Made by a program: the position numbers and the translations under genes. Of a DNA stretch of 64,000 nt, positions 1 through 8,042 are shown piece by piece. Source of the DNA: Acidiphilium sp. 37-60-79 (GTDB lineage: Bacteria; Pseudomonadota; Alphaproteobacteria; Acetobacterales; Acetobacteraceae); assembly GCA_002279355.1 (NCBI GenBank), contig NCBV01000004.1:1-64000 (forward strand), read 5' to 3'. Each line of letters begins with the position of its first letter. Position 1 is the first letter of the stretch. Under the pieces are notes generated by a model. It was not told where the DNA came from, searched no databases, and saw nothing but the letters and a program-made list of their open reading frames with translations.

Positions 1-1
1 A

Positions 2-328
2 GTCGCCGGTGCGCGCTCCCAATTGATGCACCTCCTCGACGACCCCGACCTCATTTCGCTCCTGAGCGAGAATCCCAGCCTAGGCCGCGTCCTGCGCCCG
101 ATCTGCCACATGCTCCGCATTTCTCTCCCCACCCACCTCAAATTGGCGCGAAAACCGGAAAAACCCCGCAAACCGCGCCCCCCGCGTCCGCGTCGGCCAA
201 AACCGGAGCGAAAACCACCACTCACGCTCCTCGAACACCTCCTCCAAAAATATCCTCCCGCCCCGCCCCGCCCCACACTCCCCGGCCACCGCTACGCTTT
301 CACTCCGCCCTTCAAAAATCGCCCCTAA
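2..328 (+). CDS. Hypothetical protein, C-terminal part (5' end outside window)
   Basis: The frame is open from the first complete codon at position 2, so the gene probably starts to the left of the window. At least 108 residues are visible. The first part (MHLLDDPDLISLLSENPSL, then LRPICHML) is ordinary globular sequence. The middle is a low-complexity stretch rich in Pro, Arg and Lys, and the end reads TLPGHRYAFTPPFKNRP before a TAA stop. No domain is recognised and no function is proposed. An antisense frame (80-349) is also open but is Arg/Gly/Glu-rich with no recognisable features, so the plus strand is preferred. Because the protein is truncated and compositionally biased, it could also be a non-coding shadow. 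Confidence 0.35.
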   Translation, partial: VAGARSQLMHLLDDPDLISLLSENPSLGRVLRPICHMLRISLPTHLKLARKPEKPRKPRPPRPRRPKPERKPPLTLLEHLLQKYPPAPPRPTLPGHRYAFTPPFKNRP

Positions 329-358
329 CCGCACAGCGCAAAGGTGCAAAATAATTGT

Positions 359-370
359 TACGATATCGTA
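359..370. promoter_or_regulatory. Perfect 12-bp palindrome TACGATATCGTA
   Basis: The sequence TACGATATCGTA is its own reverse complement. It lies 26 bp upstream of the FNR box in the only intergenic space before the first regulator gene. It may be a second operator for that promoter, but no factor is known to me for this site. Chance occurrence cannot be excluded. Confidence 0.25.
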
Positions 371-396
371 TTAAATAGTCGGCAACCCTCAGCCGG

Positions 397-410
397 TTGA
401 TTTAAATCAA
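397..410. promoter_or_regulatory. FNR box (TTGAT-TTAA-ATCAA)
   Basis: TTGATTTAAATCAA matches the FNR/FixK consensus TTGAT-N4-ATCAA at all ten specified positions. Its centre is at 403.5. A class II promoter, with the box centred near -41.5, would start transcription near 445, just before the regulator gene at 479. A -10 hexamer at the expected place (about 433-438, TGATGC) is poor. The likely binding protein is the FNR homologue encoded at 1654-2403. The match is seen; the regulation is inferred. Confidence 0.8.
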
Positions 411-478
411 CGACAGCAAAGCCAAGCCGCCCTGATGCTGTCCTGGTGAACCCGATCAACACCAGCCCAGGCCCTTTG

Positions 479-1228
479 ATGCGAACTGCAGCACCCGCTC
501 CCGCCATGGCCGCCCCAATCGCCGCACGCGCGTTGCCGATCTTGCTGCCCAACGCCGAATTATCACCGCAACAGACCAAAAAAATCGCCGATATCGCTGG
601 GATCGAACACTACGCCCCCGGCGATTATCTATTTCACGCCGGTGAACCGGTGCAAGCCCTGTTCACCATCGTCACCGGCGTCGCCAAATTAATCGCCCAC
701 CCCGTCCATCACCGGCCGGTCGTGTTCGGTTTCGCCTTCAGCAACGATATGCTCGGCCAATTCAGCCCGCCCTTGCACAGCAAAACCGCCCAAGCCATCA
801 CCCCGCTCACCGCCTATCGCCTACCCTATGATCGGCTCAACCATCTGCTCCACGCAGATCATCGCCTGCATCAACGGCTGCTGAACCAATTCTGCGCGGA
901 TATCCGCTTGACCCAAGCCCATCTCATCGCCCGCCGCGCCCCCGCCCCCCAACGCATCGCCGCCTTTCTGCTCTGCCTGCACCAACGCGCCAACCCGGAC
1001 CCGCACGACCCCACAATAATCCTGATCCCCATGCGTCGGATCGACATCGCGGATTGTCTCGCCCTCAGCACCGCTTCCCTGCGCCGAATTCTGCACTGGT
1101 TCCAGACCAGCGAATTGATCGACCATCTCAGCGCCAGCCGCCTTCGTATCCTCAACCCCCAAGCCCTAAACCGGCTCGCTGTGGGATCACCGCCCGACCC
1201 TCACCCCTTTCAAGGACCACCAACATGA
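479..1228 (+). CDS. Crp/Fnr-family regulator lacking the Fe-S cysteines
   Basis: The protein has the Crp/Fnr layout: an N-terminal cyclic-nucleotide-binding-like beta-roll (APGDYLFHAGEPVQALFTIVTGVAKL), a dimerisation helix and a C-terminal winged HTH (RIDIADCLALSTASLRRIL). It lacks the N-terminal cysteine cluster of oxygen-sensing FNR. The recognition helix has A-S-L-R-R where FNR proteins have E-x-x-S-R, so its DNA site should differ from an FNR box. The ATG at 479 is chosen because an FNR-box promoter would start transcription near 445; GTG at 446 is the longer alternative (260 residues). The stop overlaps the next gene by 4 nt (ATGA). The family is clear; the signal and targets are unknown. 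Confidence 0.8.
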   Translation: MRTAAPAPAMAAPIAARALPILLPNAELSPQQTKKIADIAGIEHYAPGDYLFHAGEPVQALFTIVTGVAKLIAHPVHHRPVVFGFAFSNDMLGQFSPPLHSKTAQAITPLTAYRLPYDRLNHLLHADHRLHQRLLNQFCADIRLTQAHLIARRAPAPQRIAAFLLCLHQRANPDPHDPTIILIPMRRIDIADCLALSTASLRRILHWFQTSELIDHLSASRLRILNPQALNRLAVGSPPDPHPFQGPPT

Positions 1229-1566
1229 TCAATGACTGGCCCGCCATGATCGCCGCGATGGATGAAGGCGTCCGCCGCCTGCGCGACGCCCATCCGGACA
1301 TGATGAAAGCCTTCGCCACCCTAGCCAAATCAGCCCATGGCGGTGCGGCCCTTGATGGCAAAACCAAAGAACTCATCGCGCTGGCCATCGGCGTCGCCAC
1401 ACGCTGCGAACCCTGCATCGCCTATCATGCCCGCGACGCCCAACGCGCCGGCGCCAGCCGCGATGAAATCGCCGAAACCCTGGCCATGGCGGTTTATATG
1501 GGTGCGGGCCCCTCTGCGATGTACGCCGCCAAGGCATTGGAGGCCTTCGATCAACTCCAACCTTGA
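1225..1566 (+). CDS. Carboxymuconolactone decarboxylase/AhpD-like protein
   Basis: A 113-residue protein of the CMD/AhpD fold. The core motif RCEPCIAYHARDA (residues about 55-67) has the CxxC pair and following histidine that in AhpD-type members form a thiol redox or peroxidase centre. The later segment GASRDEIAETLAMAVYMGAGPS is the usual second half of the fold. Start ATG 1225 has an upstream AAGGA and overlaps the stop of the preceding regulator (ATGA), so the two are probably translated together. A thiol-peroxidase or redox-sensing role fits the oxygen-control context, but the substrate is unknown. Confidence 0.85.
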   Translation: MINDWPAMIAAMDEGVRRLRDAHPDMMKAFATLAKSAHGGAALDGKTKELIALAIGVATRCEPCIAYHARDAQRAGASRDEIAETLAMAVYMGAGPSAMYAAKALEAFDQLQP

Positions 1567-1653
1567 CCCCACCATCAGGCCAGCATAAATCTTTATGAAC
1601 ATATCCGCCATTATTTCAACACCCGTGGCGGATACGTTTGTAGAGGTTTTGTG

Positions 1654-2403
1654 ATGCCCGATGATCTGAGCATCGTTCGGCGCGGACCGATCAACGTCGC
1701 TGCCGAGCTGAGCGCCACTCTCTGTGCCAAATGCGAAGCCCGCCATGTTGGGCTTTGCGATGCGCTGGATGATGCCGATCTGCATTTCCTCGCCGGCGTC
1801 GCCCGCCGATCCACTGCAAATCGCGGTCAAGTCTTCATCACCGAGGGTGATCCCGCCCGCCAGTTCTTCAACATCAATCACGGCACCGCAAAACTCTATA
1901 AAGACCTGCCCGATGGCCGCCGCCAAATTATCGGCTTCGTCAGCACCGGCGATTTCGTCGGCCTCGCCGCCGACAAAACCTATGGCTTCAGCGCCGAAGC
2001 CCTCGAACCCATCCAATATTGCCGGTTTGATCGCACCGAACTGCGCGGCGTCTTTGGCCGCTTCCCGATCATCGAGCGCCGCCTCCTCGATGTCGCCTCC
2101 CATGAGCTGGTCATCGCCCAGGAACAAATGCTCCTACTCGGCCGCAAAACCGCCGTGGAGCGCGTCGCCTCCTTCCTCGATGGCTGGCGCAACCGCGCCG
2201 CTCCTTGCGCGAACCCCACCGCCGCGCTCGACCTACCCATGTCGCGCAGCGAGCTCGCCGATTTTCTTGGCCTGACCATCGAAACCGTCTCGCGCGCCCT
2301 TGCCGCCCTACGCAAACAAAATATCGTGAGCATTGGCAGCGACCACCGCATCGCCATCCTCAAACCCACCCGCCTCACCGCCATCAGCCAAGCCGCCGAG
2401 TAA
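1654..2403 (+). CDS. fnr: FNR/FixK-type oxygen-responsive transcription factor
   Basis: A 249-residue Crp/Fnr regulator with the cysteines needed for an oxygen-labile [4Fe-4S] cluster: C24-x2-C27-x7-C35 at the N-terminus and C123 in the effector domain (IQYCRFDR). The C-x2-C-x7-C spacing is that of the FnrN/FixK subgroup. The HTH contains LTIETVSRAL, giving the E-x-x-S-R recognition residues that read TTGAT half-sites. Start ATG 1654 has AGAGG seven bases upstream; GTG at 1651 is less likely. No FNR box was seen directly upstream, so it may be constitutive. It is the natural candidate to bind the boxes at 397-410 and 2434-2447. Confidence 0.92.
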   Translation: MPDDLSIVRRGPINVAAELSATLCAKCEARHVGLCDALDDADLHFLAGVARRSTANRGQVFITEGDPARQFFNINHGTAKLYKDLPDGRRQIIGFVSTGDFVGLAADKTYGFSAEALEPIQYCRFDRTELRGVFGRFPIIERRLLDVASHELVIAQEQMLLLGRKTAVERVASFLDGWRNRAAPCANPTAALDLPMSRSELADFLGLTIETVSRALAALRKQNIVSIGSDHRIAILKPTRLTAISQAAE

Positions 2404-2433
2404 TCAGCCCGGCCCCGAGGCCGCTCGACCCCA

Positions 2434-2476
2434 TTGATATGAATCAATGACTGCCCGTTAGGTCCCGCTCTATACG
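2434..2476 (+). promoter_or_regulatory. FNR-dependent class II promoter (FNR box plus -10)
   Basis: TTGATATGAATCAA at 2434-2447 is a perfect FNR box. TATACG at 2471-2476 sits where a -10 element should be if the box centre (2440.5) is about 42 bp upstream of the start site (near 2483). This is the class II FNR geometry. It would drive the dehydrogenase/transhydrogenase genes from 2580, leaving a leader of about 97 nt. The spacing makes this the more convincing of the two FNR sites. Confidence 0.8.
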
Positions 2477-2579
2477 AGCCGCACGGAACACCCCAAACAC
2501 CCAGTTCCTATCAAGGCGACTATGCACGGGCCTGTCGCCCGCATTGCGCGCCCGATTCCCTCAAACATCGGTGTGACAT

Positions 2580-3617
2580 ATGAAAGCGCTAACCTATCAC
2601 GGGCCAGGGCAAAAATCGCTTGATGACCATACCAAACCGGTCATCGTCGCGCCCACCGATGCAATCGTCAAAATCACCAAAACCACGATCTGCGGCACCG
2701 ACCTGCATATCATGAAAGGCGACGTTCCAACCTGTACCCCAGGCCGTATCCTCGGCCATGAAGGGGTTGGCGTCATCGAAACCGTCGGCGCAGCCGTATC
2801 AGCCTTCAAACCCGGCGATCATGTGCTGATCTCCTGCATCAGCGCCTGCGGAAAATGCATCTATTGCCGAAAAAACATGTATTCGCATTGCACCACCGGC
2901 GGTTGGATTCTCGGCAACAGCATCGATGGCACCCAGGCAGAATTCGTCCGCATCCCCTATGCCGACAACAGCCTCTACCCCATTCCCGCCGGAGCCGATG
3001 AAGAGGCTTTGGTCATGCTGAGCGATATCCTCCCCACCGGCTTTGAGTGTGGCGTACTCAACGGACGGGTGCAGCCAGGCAGCATCGTCGCAATCGTCGG
3101 CGCAGGCCCTATCGGCCTTGCAGCGTTGCTGACCGCGCAGTTTTTCTCCCCGGCCGAACTCATCATGATCGATCTGGATGATAATCGCCTCGATATCGCC
3201 AAACGATTTGGCGCAACCGCAACCGTCAATAGTCGCGACGGCAAAGCCGTCGCGACAATCATGGCCATGACCGAGGGGCGTGGCGTCGATACCGTGATCG
3301 AAGCGGTCGGCATTCCAGCGACGTTCGAGCTATGCGAGGCCTTGGTAGGCCCAGGGGGAGTGATCGCCAATATCGGCGTGCATGGCACCAAGGTTGATTT
3401 GCATCTCGAGCATCTATGGGATCGCAACATCACGATCACCACCCGGTTGGTGGATACAGTCAGCACACCGATGCTGCTCAACGTGCTGCGCTCGAACAAA
3501 ATCGACCCCAAACTGCTCATCACGCATCATTTCACCCTCGATAAAATCATTGATGCGTATGAAACATTTGGCCACGCCGCAAAGTCCCACGCCTTGAAAG
3601 TCATCATCTCGGCATAG
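2580..3617 (+). CDS. Zinc-dependent alcohol dehydrogenase (MDR family)
   Basis: A 345-residue medium-chain dehydrogenase/reductase. Catalytic zinc ligands are visible as C38 (TTICGTDLH) and H60-E61 (GHEGVG); the structural zinc cysteines are C90, C93, C96 and C104. A nucleotide-binding motif VGAGPIGLAA lies near residues 172-181, and the acidic pair in MIDLDD favours NAD(H). It interconverts alcohols and aldehydes or ketones in the cytosol; the exact substrate is unclear. It is the first gene behind the FNR promoter, followed after 45 nt by an aldehyde dehydrogenase. The pair could oxidise an alcohol to an acid or run in reverse as a reductant sink when oxygen is low. Confidence 0.9.
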   Translation: MKALTYHGPGQKSLDDHTKPVIVAPTDAIVKITKTTICGTDLHIMKGDVPTCTPGRILGHEGVGVIETVGAAVSAFKPGDHVLISCISACGKCIYCRKNMYSHCTTGGWILGNSIDGTQAEFVRIPYADNSLYPIPAGADEEALVMLSDILPTGFECGVLNGRVQPGSIVAIVGAGPIGLAALLTAQFFSPAELIMIDLDDNRLDIAKRFGATATVNSRDGKAVATIMAMTEGRGVDTVIEAVGIPATFELCEALVGPGGVIANIGVHGTKVDLHLEHLWDRNITITTRLVDTVSTPMLLNVLRSNKIDPKLLITHHFTLDKIIDAYETFGHAAKSHALKVIISA

Positions 3618-3662
3618 GCCAAACATTTATCGATCAAATCACAACCACAAAGGACCAACCCC

Positions 3663-5045
3663 ATGGGTTATCAAAGCATCAATCCCTTTAACGGCAAGCT
3701 CCTGCAAACTTTCACGGAACTTTCCGACGCACAGCTCGAAGAAAAAATTGCCACCGCAACGGCTTGCTTCGCCAGTTGGAAGCAAAAATCCTATGCCGAG
3801 CGCGCTATCATTATCAACAAAGCCGCTGTGATCATGCATGAACGGGCGGACGCACTGGCCCATATCATGACGCTCGAAATGGGCAAGCGCATCAACGAAG
3901 CGCGAGGCGAGGTTGAATTCAGCTCGAACATTCTGGCCTATTACGCCAAAAACGCCGCCAAATTTCTGGCCCCCCAGGAGCTCCACCCCACAATCGGTGA
4001 TGCCCATATGGAAAGCACACCCATCGGCGTGATCTTCGGGGTCGAACCATGGAACTTCCCCTATTATCAACTCGCCCGCGTCGCCGGGCCGCATCTGATG
4101 GCCGGAAACGTGCTAATGGTCAAACATGCTGGCTGCGTGCCGCAATGTGCGATCGCGTTTGAGAAAATCTGGATCGAAGCCGGCGGACCTGCTGGACTTT
4201 ATACCAATTTACTAATCTCGCATGAACAAACCGAGACCGTGATTGATGATCCCCGCATCAAAGGCGTCGCCCTCACCGGCAGCGTTGCGGCCGGACGCGC
4301 GATTGCCGCCCGCGCAGGGCAAAATTTGAAGCCATCATCCATGGAACTCGGCGGCAGCGATGCCTTCATCGTGCTTGATGATGCCGATCTCGACCATACG
4401 GTAAAATGGGCTGTTTGGGGCCGTATGTATAATGGCGGCCAAACATGCTGTGCAGCCAAGCGTTTCATTGTCGTTGAGAAAATCGCCGATAATTTCCTTG
4501 AGAAATTCAAAACAGCCCTCAGCGCATTGAAAGCCGGAGACCCGCTCGATGCCGCGACCACCCTTGGTCCGTTATCAACCGAAGCGGCGTTAGTTCAACT
4601 GCTCGAACAAGTCAAAATCGCCGTTTCTCATGGTGCCAAGCTGGTGCTCGGCGGCAAACGGATTGATCGTCCAGGTTCATTCATGGAGCCAACCATCCTG
4701 ACCGATGTCAAACCCGGCAATCCGGCGTTTCGTGACGAGTTTTTCGGGCCAGTCGCGATGTTCTTCCGGGTCAAAGACGAGGACGAAGCAATCGCTCTCG
4801 CCAACGATTCTGATTTCGGATTGGGGGGATCGGTATTCACCAAGGACATTGCCCGTGGCAAGCGCGTGGCGAGCCGGGTTGAAACAGGCATGATGTTCAT
4901 TAACAATATCTCCTGGTCCGATGCCGAATTGCCGTTTGGTGGTATCAAAGATTCCGGCTATGGCCGCGAGCTGGGTGATATGGGTATTCAGGAATTCGTC
5001 AATAAAAAACTGGTCCGCTATGCGGCAATCGAAGCGCCCGTCTGA
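3663..5045 (+). CDS. NAD(P)-dependent aldehyde dehydrogenase (succinate-semialdehyde dehydrogenase-like)
   Basis: A 460-residue aldehyde dehydrogenase with all catalytic positions: N131 in EPWNFP, E228 in MELGGSD, and nucleophile C262 in GGQTCCAAKR. It oxidises an aldehyde to the carboxylate with NAD(P) reduction. Its length and the DAELPFGGIKDSGYGREL ending resemble the short GabD/YneI-like group, so succinate semialdehyde is possible, but the neighbouring alcohol dehydrogenases suggest a simple aldehyde. Start ATG 3663 is preceded by AAGGA. It lies between an alcohol dehydrogenase and the transhydrogenase genes in one co-directional run. Confidence 0.9.
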   Translation: MGYQSINPFNGKLLQTFTELSDAQLEEKIATATACFASWKQKSYAERAIIINKAAVIMHERADALAHIMTLEMGKRINEARGEVEFSSNILAYYAKNAAKFLAPQELHPTIGDAHMESTPIGVIFGVEPWNFPYYQLARVAGPHLMAGNVLMVKHAGCVPQCAIAFEKIWIEAGGPAGLYTNLLISHEQTETVIDDPRIKGVALTGSVAAGRAIAARAGQNLKPSSMELGGSDAFIVLDDADLDHTVKWAVWGRMYNGGQTCCAAKRFIVVEKIADNFLEKFKTALSALKAGDPLDAATTLGPLSTEAALVQLLEQVKIAVSHGAKLVLGGKRIDRPGSFMEPTILTDVKPGNPAFRDEFFGPVAMFFRVKDEDEAIALANDSDFGLGGSVFTKDIARGKRVASRVETGMMFINNISWSDAELPFGGIKDSGYGRELGDMGIQEFVNKKLVRYAAIEAPV

Positions 5046-5090
5046 CGTTCAGTTATCATCAATCCAAATTATCTCCATCGAGGAAAAGCT

Positions 5091-6218
5091 ATGTATGTCA
5101 ACGTCGCCGTCCTAAAGGAAACACAACCCCATGAACGACGCGTTGCCCTGGTCCCTGGCCTGATTTCCAAACTAACGTTGCTCGGCGCTAGGCTGCATAT
5201 GCAGTCTGGCGCCGGTGTTGCCGGTGGCCTGCTGGACGGTGATTTTCACGATGTCGTTATTCAAACTGACCGAGCCGCCATGGTCAGCGTCGCTGATGTC
5301 GTCCTCGCAGTGCAGGCGCCGGCAATTGCGGTCATTGAGGCGATGCAGGAGGGCGCGGTGCTCATCTGCTTTGTTAATCCAATCCATGATGCCGAACTGA
5401 TCAAACATTTGCTGGCACGGCGAATTACCTGCTTCGCCATGGCCTCGATTCCACGCGTAACGCGGGCGCAGTCAATGGACGCGCTATCGAGCCAAGCAGC
5501 CCTTTCGGGTTATTATGCGGTTCTACTCGGTGCGACCCATCTACCCCGGGTATTGCCGAAAGTGACGACAGCGGCTGGCACAATCGGCCCCGCAAAGGTT
5601 TTGGTCATGGGGCTCGGTGTTGCCGGCCTTGAAGCGGTCGCTACCGCGCATCGCCTCGGCGCGCTGGTCGAGGGGTACGATGTGAGGCCAGATACCGCCG
5701 AGCAAATTGCCTCGCTCGGCGCCAGCTTTGTCTCCACCGGCGTCGATGCCACCGGTAAGGGCGGCTATGCACGTGCGCTGACGGCTGCAGAGAGCGCTAA
5801 AATCGACAAGGTATTGACCAGCCATATCCAGGATGCCGATTTGATTATCACCACAGCAGCAATCCCTGGCCACCGCTCACCGCAATTGATTAGTAAGGCT
5901 CAAGTAACCGCTATGAAATCCGGCTCTGTTATTGTCGATTTAGCAGCCGAGGGCGGCGGTAATTGCGCCAATAGCGTGCCCGGTGAATTCATCCACGTTG
6001 GTGCGGTGACAATTATAGCGCCGCTGAATTTGCCGTCATCCCTGCCCGCCGACGCGAGCGCGCTCTATGCCCGAAATGTTGCTAATCTCCTGTCATTGAT
6101 GCTGAAAGACAACGTGATAACGATCGACTGGCAGGACACAATTTTGGCCCAAACGGCCATCACCCATGCGGGTAAACTGGTTGCACCAGACCCTAAAACC
6201 AATCCGAAAGCGGCTTGA
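5091..6218 (+). CDS. pntAA: NAD(P) transhydrogenase subunit alpha 1 (NAD-binding domain I)
   Basis: A 375-residue soluble subunit of proton-translocating transhydrogenase, which exchanges hydride between NAD(H) and NADP(H) coupled to proton entry. The N-terminus (VAVLKETQPHERRVALVPG) and the dinucleotide motif MGLGVAGLEA are characteristic of the alanine-dehydrogenase/PntA family. The protein stops before any membrane segment, as in the split three-gene form common in Alphaproteobacteria. A GAGGAAAAG Shine-Dalgarno precedes ATG 5091. pntAB follows 13 nt later. In this operon it could convert NADH from the dehydrogenases to NADPH or balance the pools under low oxygen. Confidence 0.95.
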   Translation: MYVNVAVLKETQPHERRVALVPGLISKLTLLGARLHMQSGAGVAGGLLDGDFHDVVIQTDRAAMVSVADVVLAVQAPAIAVIEAMQEGAVLICFVNPIHDAELIKHLLARRITCFAMASIPRVTRAQSMDALSSQAALSGYYAVLLGATHLPRVLPKVTTAAGTIGPAKVLVMGLGVAGLEAVATAHRLGALVEGYDVRPDTAEQIASLGASFVSTGVDATGKGGYARALTAAESAKIDKVLTSHIQDADLIITTAAIPGHRSPQLISKAQVTAMKSGSVIVDLAAEGGGNCANSVPGEFIHVGAVTIIAPLNLPSSLPADASALYARNVANLLSLMLKDNVITIDWQDTILAQTAITHAGKLVAPDPKTNPKAA

Positions 6219-6231
6219 ACAGGACGTTATC

Positions 6232-6576
6232 ATGATTCATATCGATAGCTTCATCGGGCTATATATTTTTATGCTAGCGGGGTTTGCCGGTTGGATTATC
6301 ATCGGCCGCGTTCCAGCGATTTTGCATACGCCCCTGATGTCCGGCTCTAATTTCGTCCACGGCATCGTGGTCATCGGTGGCATTATCGTGCTGCTTGACG
6401 CGACAACGCTAACCGAACGCGTTATCGGCTTCATCGCCGTGCTGCTAGGCGCTGGTAATGCCGCTGGCGGTTATGCAGTGACGGACCGGATGCTGGCGAT
6501 GTTTCAAACCAGCGACGATGTTCGTCATGGCAAAAAGACACGGCGCAAACGCGCCACGCACCATAAGAAAGTCTGA
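6232..6576 (+). CDS. pntAB: NAD(P) transhydrogenase subunit alpha 2 (membrane)
   Basis: A 114-residue membrane protein with about three hydrophobic helices (FIGLYIFMLAGFAGWIIIG, a second around FVHGIVVIGGIIVLL, a third around VIGFIAVLLGAGNAAGG). A basic C-terminal tail ends KKTRRKRATHHKKV. This is the second half of PntA in organisms with a split alpha subunit. ATG 6232 follows AGGA with seven bases between. A longer in-frame upstream extension overlaps pntAA and is not supported by the family. pntB starts 3 nt after its stop. Confidence 0.93.
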   Translation: MIHIDSFIGLYIFMLAGFAGWIIIGRVPAILHTPLMSGSNFVHGIVVIGGIIVLLDATTLTERVIGFIAVLLGAGNAAGGYAVTDRMLAMFQTSDDVRHGKKTRRKRATHHKKV

Positions 6577-6579
6577 GAC

Positions 6580-8019
6580 ATGATTGATCAGATTTCACAA
6601 CTCGTGGTCGGCGCCGTTGATCTGATTGCAGCCTTTCTGCTGCTCTATGGTTTGCATCGTATGGCGTCGCCAGTCACCGCGCCGTCGGGTATTTTTGTCG
6701 CGGGTATCGGCATGGCGGTCGCTATTCTCGTTACATTTCTGGATATCTTTGGAGTTAATGCTGCGGCACGCCCGTTTCTACCGGTGAATATCGGTCTGGC
6801 CGTGATTGCCCTTACCATTGGTGGCGGCGTGTCGTGGTGGGGTGGCCGCAAAGTCGCGATGACCGCCATGCCACAAATGGTAGCGATCTATAATGGCATG
6901 GGGGGCGGTGCCGCTGGTTCTATCGCGGCCGTTGAGTTGTTCGGCCATCACACATCCGGCCTTGTGCCCCTTTCGGTAACATTATTGGGTGCGCTGATCG
7001 GGGCGGTCTCGTTTGCTGGATCAATCATCGCCTGGGCAAAGCTTCAGAGTATTCTCAACAAGCCGCTGCGAGTTCCTTATCTCCGATTTTTTAACCTAGC
7101 CCTTTTTGTAACCACCGTTGCCGTTGGTTGTGTTATTGCATTTCTCAGCCTGAGCAGCGCACTATCGCCGGAACTCATCTTTGGATTTTTTGTTTTGGCG
7201 ATGCTGTTCGGCATCATGATGACCTTGCCAATCGGTGGCGCCGATATGCCCGTGGTGATCTCGATCTATAATGCGTTCACCGGCCTTGCTGTGGGTCTCG
7301 AAGGCTTCGTGTTGCAAAATCCCGCGCTGATGATCGCCGGTATGGTTGTCGGCGCAGCTGGTCTAATGCTAACAATGCTCATGGCGCGGGCGATGAACCG
7401 CTCAATCAGCAATGTGTTATTTTCGAATTTCGGCGATGCACCGGCAAAAGCGCATGGAGCCATCAAAGGTGAAATGAAGCCGACCGAACCGGCCGATGCC
7501 GGCACATTCATGCGCTATGCCAAAAGCGTGATTATTGTGCCGGGTTACGGCCTCGCTGCAGCCCAGGGTCAGCAGAAATTATATGAATTCGTCAAGCTTC
7601 TTCAAGGCGCCGGTGTCTCGGTCAAATTTGCGATCCATCCGGTCGCAGGTCGTATGCCAGGCCAGATGGATGTGCTGCTCGCAGAAGCGGGCGTGCCTTA
7701 TAACATGATTTTCCAACTTGATGACATTAATGCTGAATTTGCTGACACCGATGTGGCACTGGTCATCGGCGCGAACGATGTGGTCAATCCAGCCGCACGC
7801 AACGACAAATCTTCGCCAATTTATGGTATGCCAATCCTGAATGCCGATCAGGCTAAGCAAGTTTATGTTATCAAGCGCGGTCAAGGTAAAGGCTATGCTG
7901 GCATCCAAAACGCCCTGTTCTACGGAGATAATTGCAACATGGTCTATGGCGACGCCACTTCGGTGCTCGCCACCATGATCGAAGCCGTCCGCGGCCTTGG
8001 CACCAAAGCGGCGGCGTAA
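6580..8019 (+). CDS. pntB: NAD(P) transhydrogenase subunit beta
   Basis: A 479-residue protein with multiple membrane helices over about the first 280 residues, forming with PntAB the proton channel, and a C-terminal NADP(H)-binding domain III (VIIVPGYGLAAAQGQ, then ALVIGANDVVNPAA and VIKRGQGKGYAG). These are hallmark PntB motifs. The length is typical. It immediately follows pntAB, and a zinc alcohol dehydrogenase gene begins 23 nt after its stop. The full transhydrogenase is therefore encoded inside an operon of dehydrogenases headed by an FNR promoter. Confidence 0.95.
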   Translation: MIDQISQLVVGAVDLIAAFLLLYGLHRMASPVTAPSGIFVAGIGMAVAILVTFLDIFGVNAAARPFLPVNIGLAVIALTIGGGVSWWGGRKVAMTAMPQMVAIYNGMGGGAAGSIAAVELFGHHTSGLVPLSVTLLGALIGAVSFAGSIIAWAKLQSILNKPLRVPYLRFFNLALFVTTVAVGCVIAFLSLSSALSPELIFGFFVLAMLFGIMMTLPIGGADMPVVISIYNAFTGLAVGLEGFVLQNPALMIAGMVVGAAGLMLTMLMARAMNRSISNVLFSNFGDAPAKAHGAIKGEMKPTEPADAGTFMRYAKSVIIVPGYGLAAAQGQQKLYEFVKLLQGAGVSVKFAIHPVAGRMPGQMDVLLAEAGVPYNMIFQLDDINAEFADTDVALVIGANDVVNPAARNDKSSPIYGMPILNADQAKQVYVIKRGQGKGYAGIQNALFYGDNCNMVYGDATSVLATMIEAVRGLGTKAAA

Positions 8020-8042
8020 TCGTATCATAACAGGAGTTAACT

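Noticed and set aside
80-349. Minus-strand open frame opposite the first partial gene
   Set aside because: Composition is Arg/Gly/Glu-rich and unstructured with no motif. The plus-strand frame that continues off the edge is slightly more convincing.
1330-2127. Long minus-strand open frame (265 codons)
   Set aside because: It lies opposite the AhpD-like and fnr genes, both with clear family motifs and ribosome sites; the antisense product has no recognisable domain.
8020-8042. Independent promoter for adhP
   Set aside because: The 23-nt gap holds only a ribosome site (AGGAG); there is no room for a full promoter.
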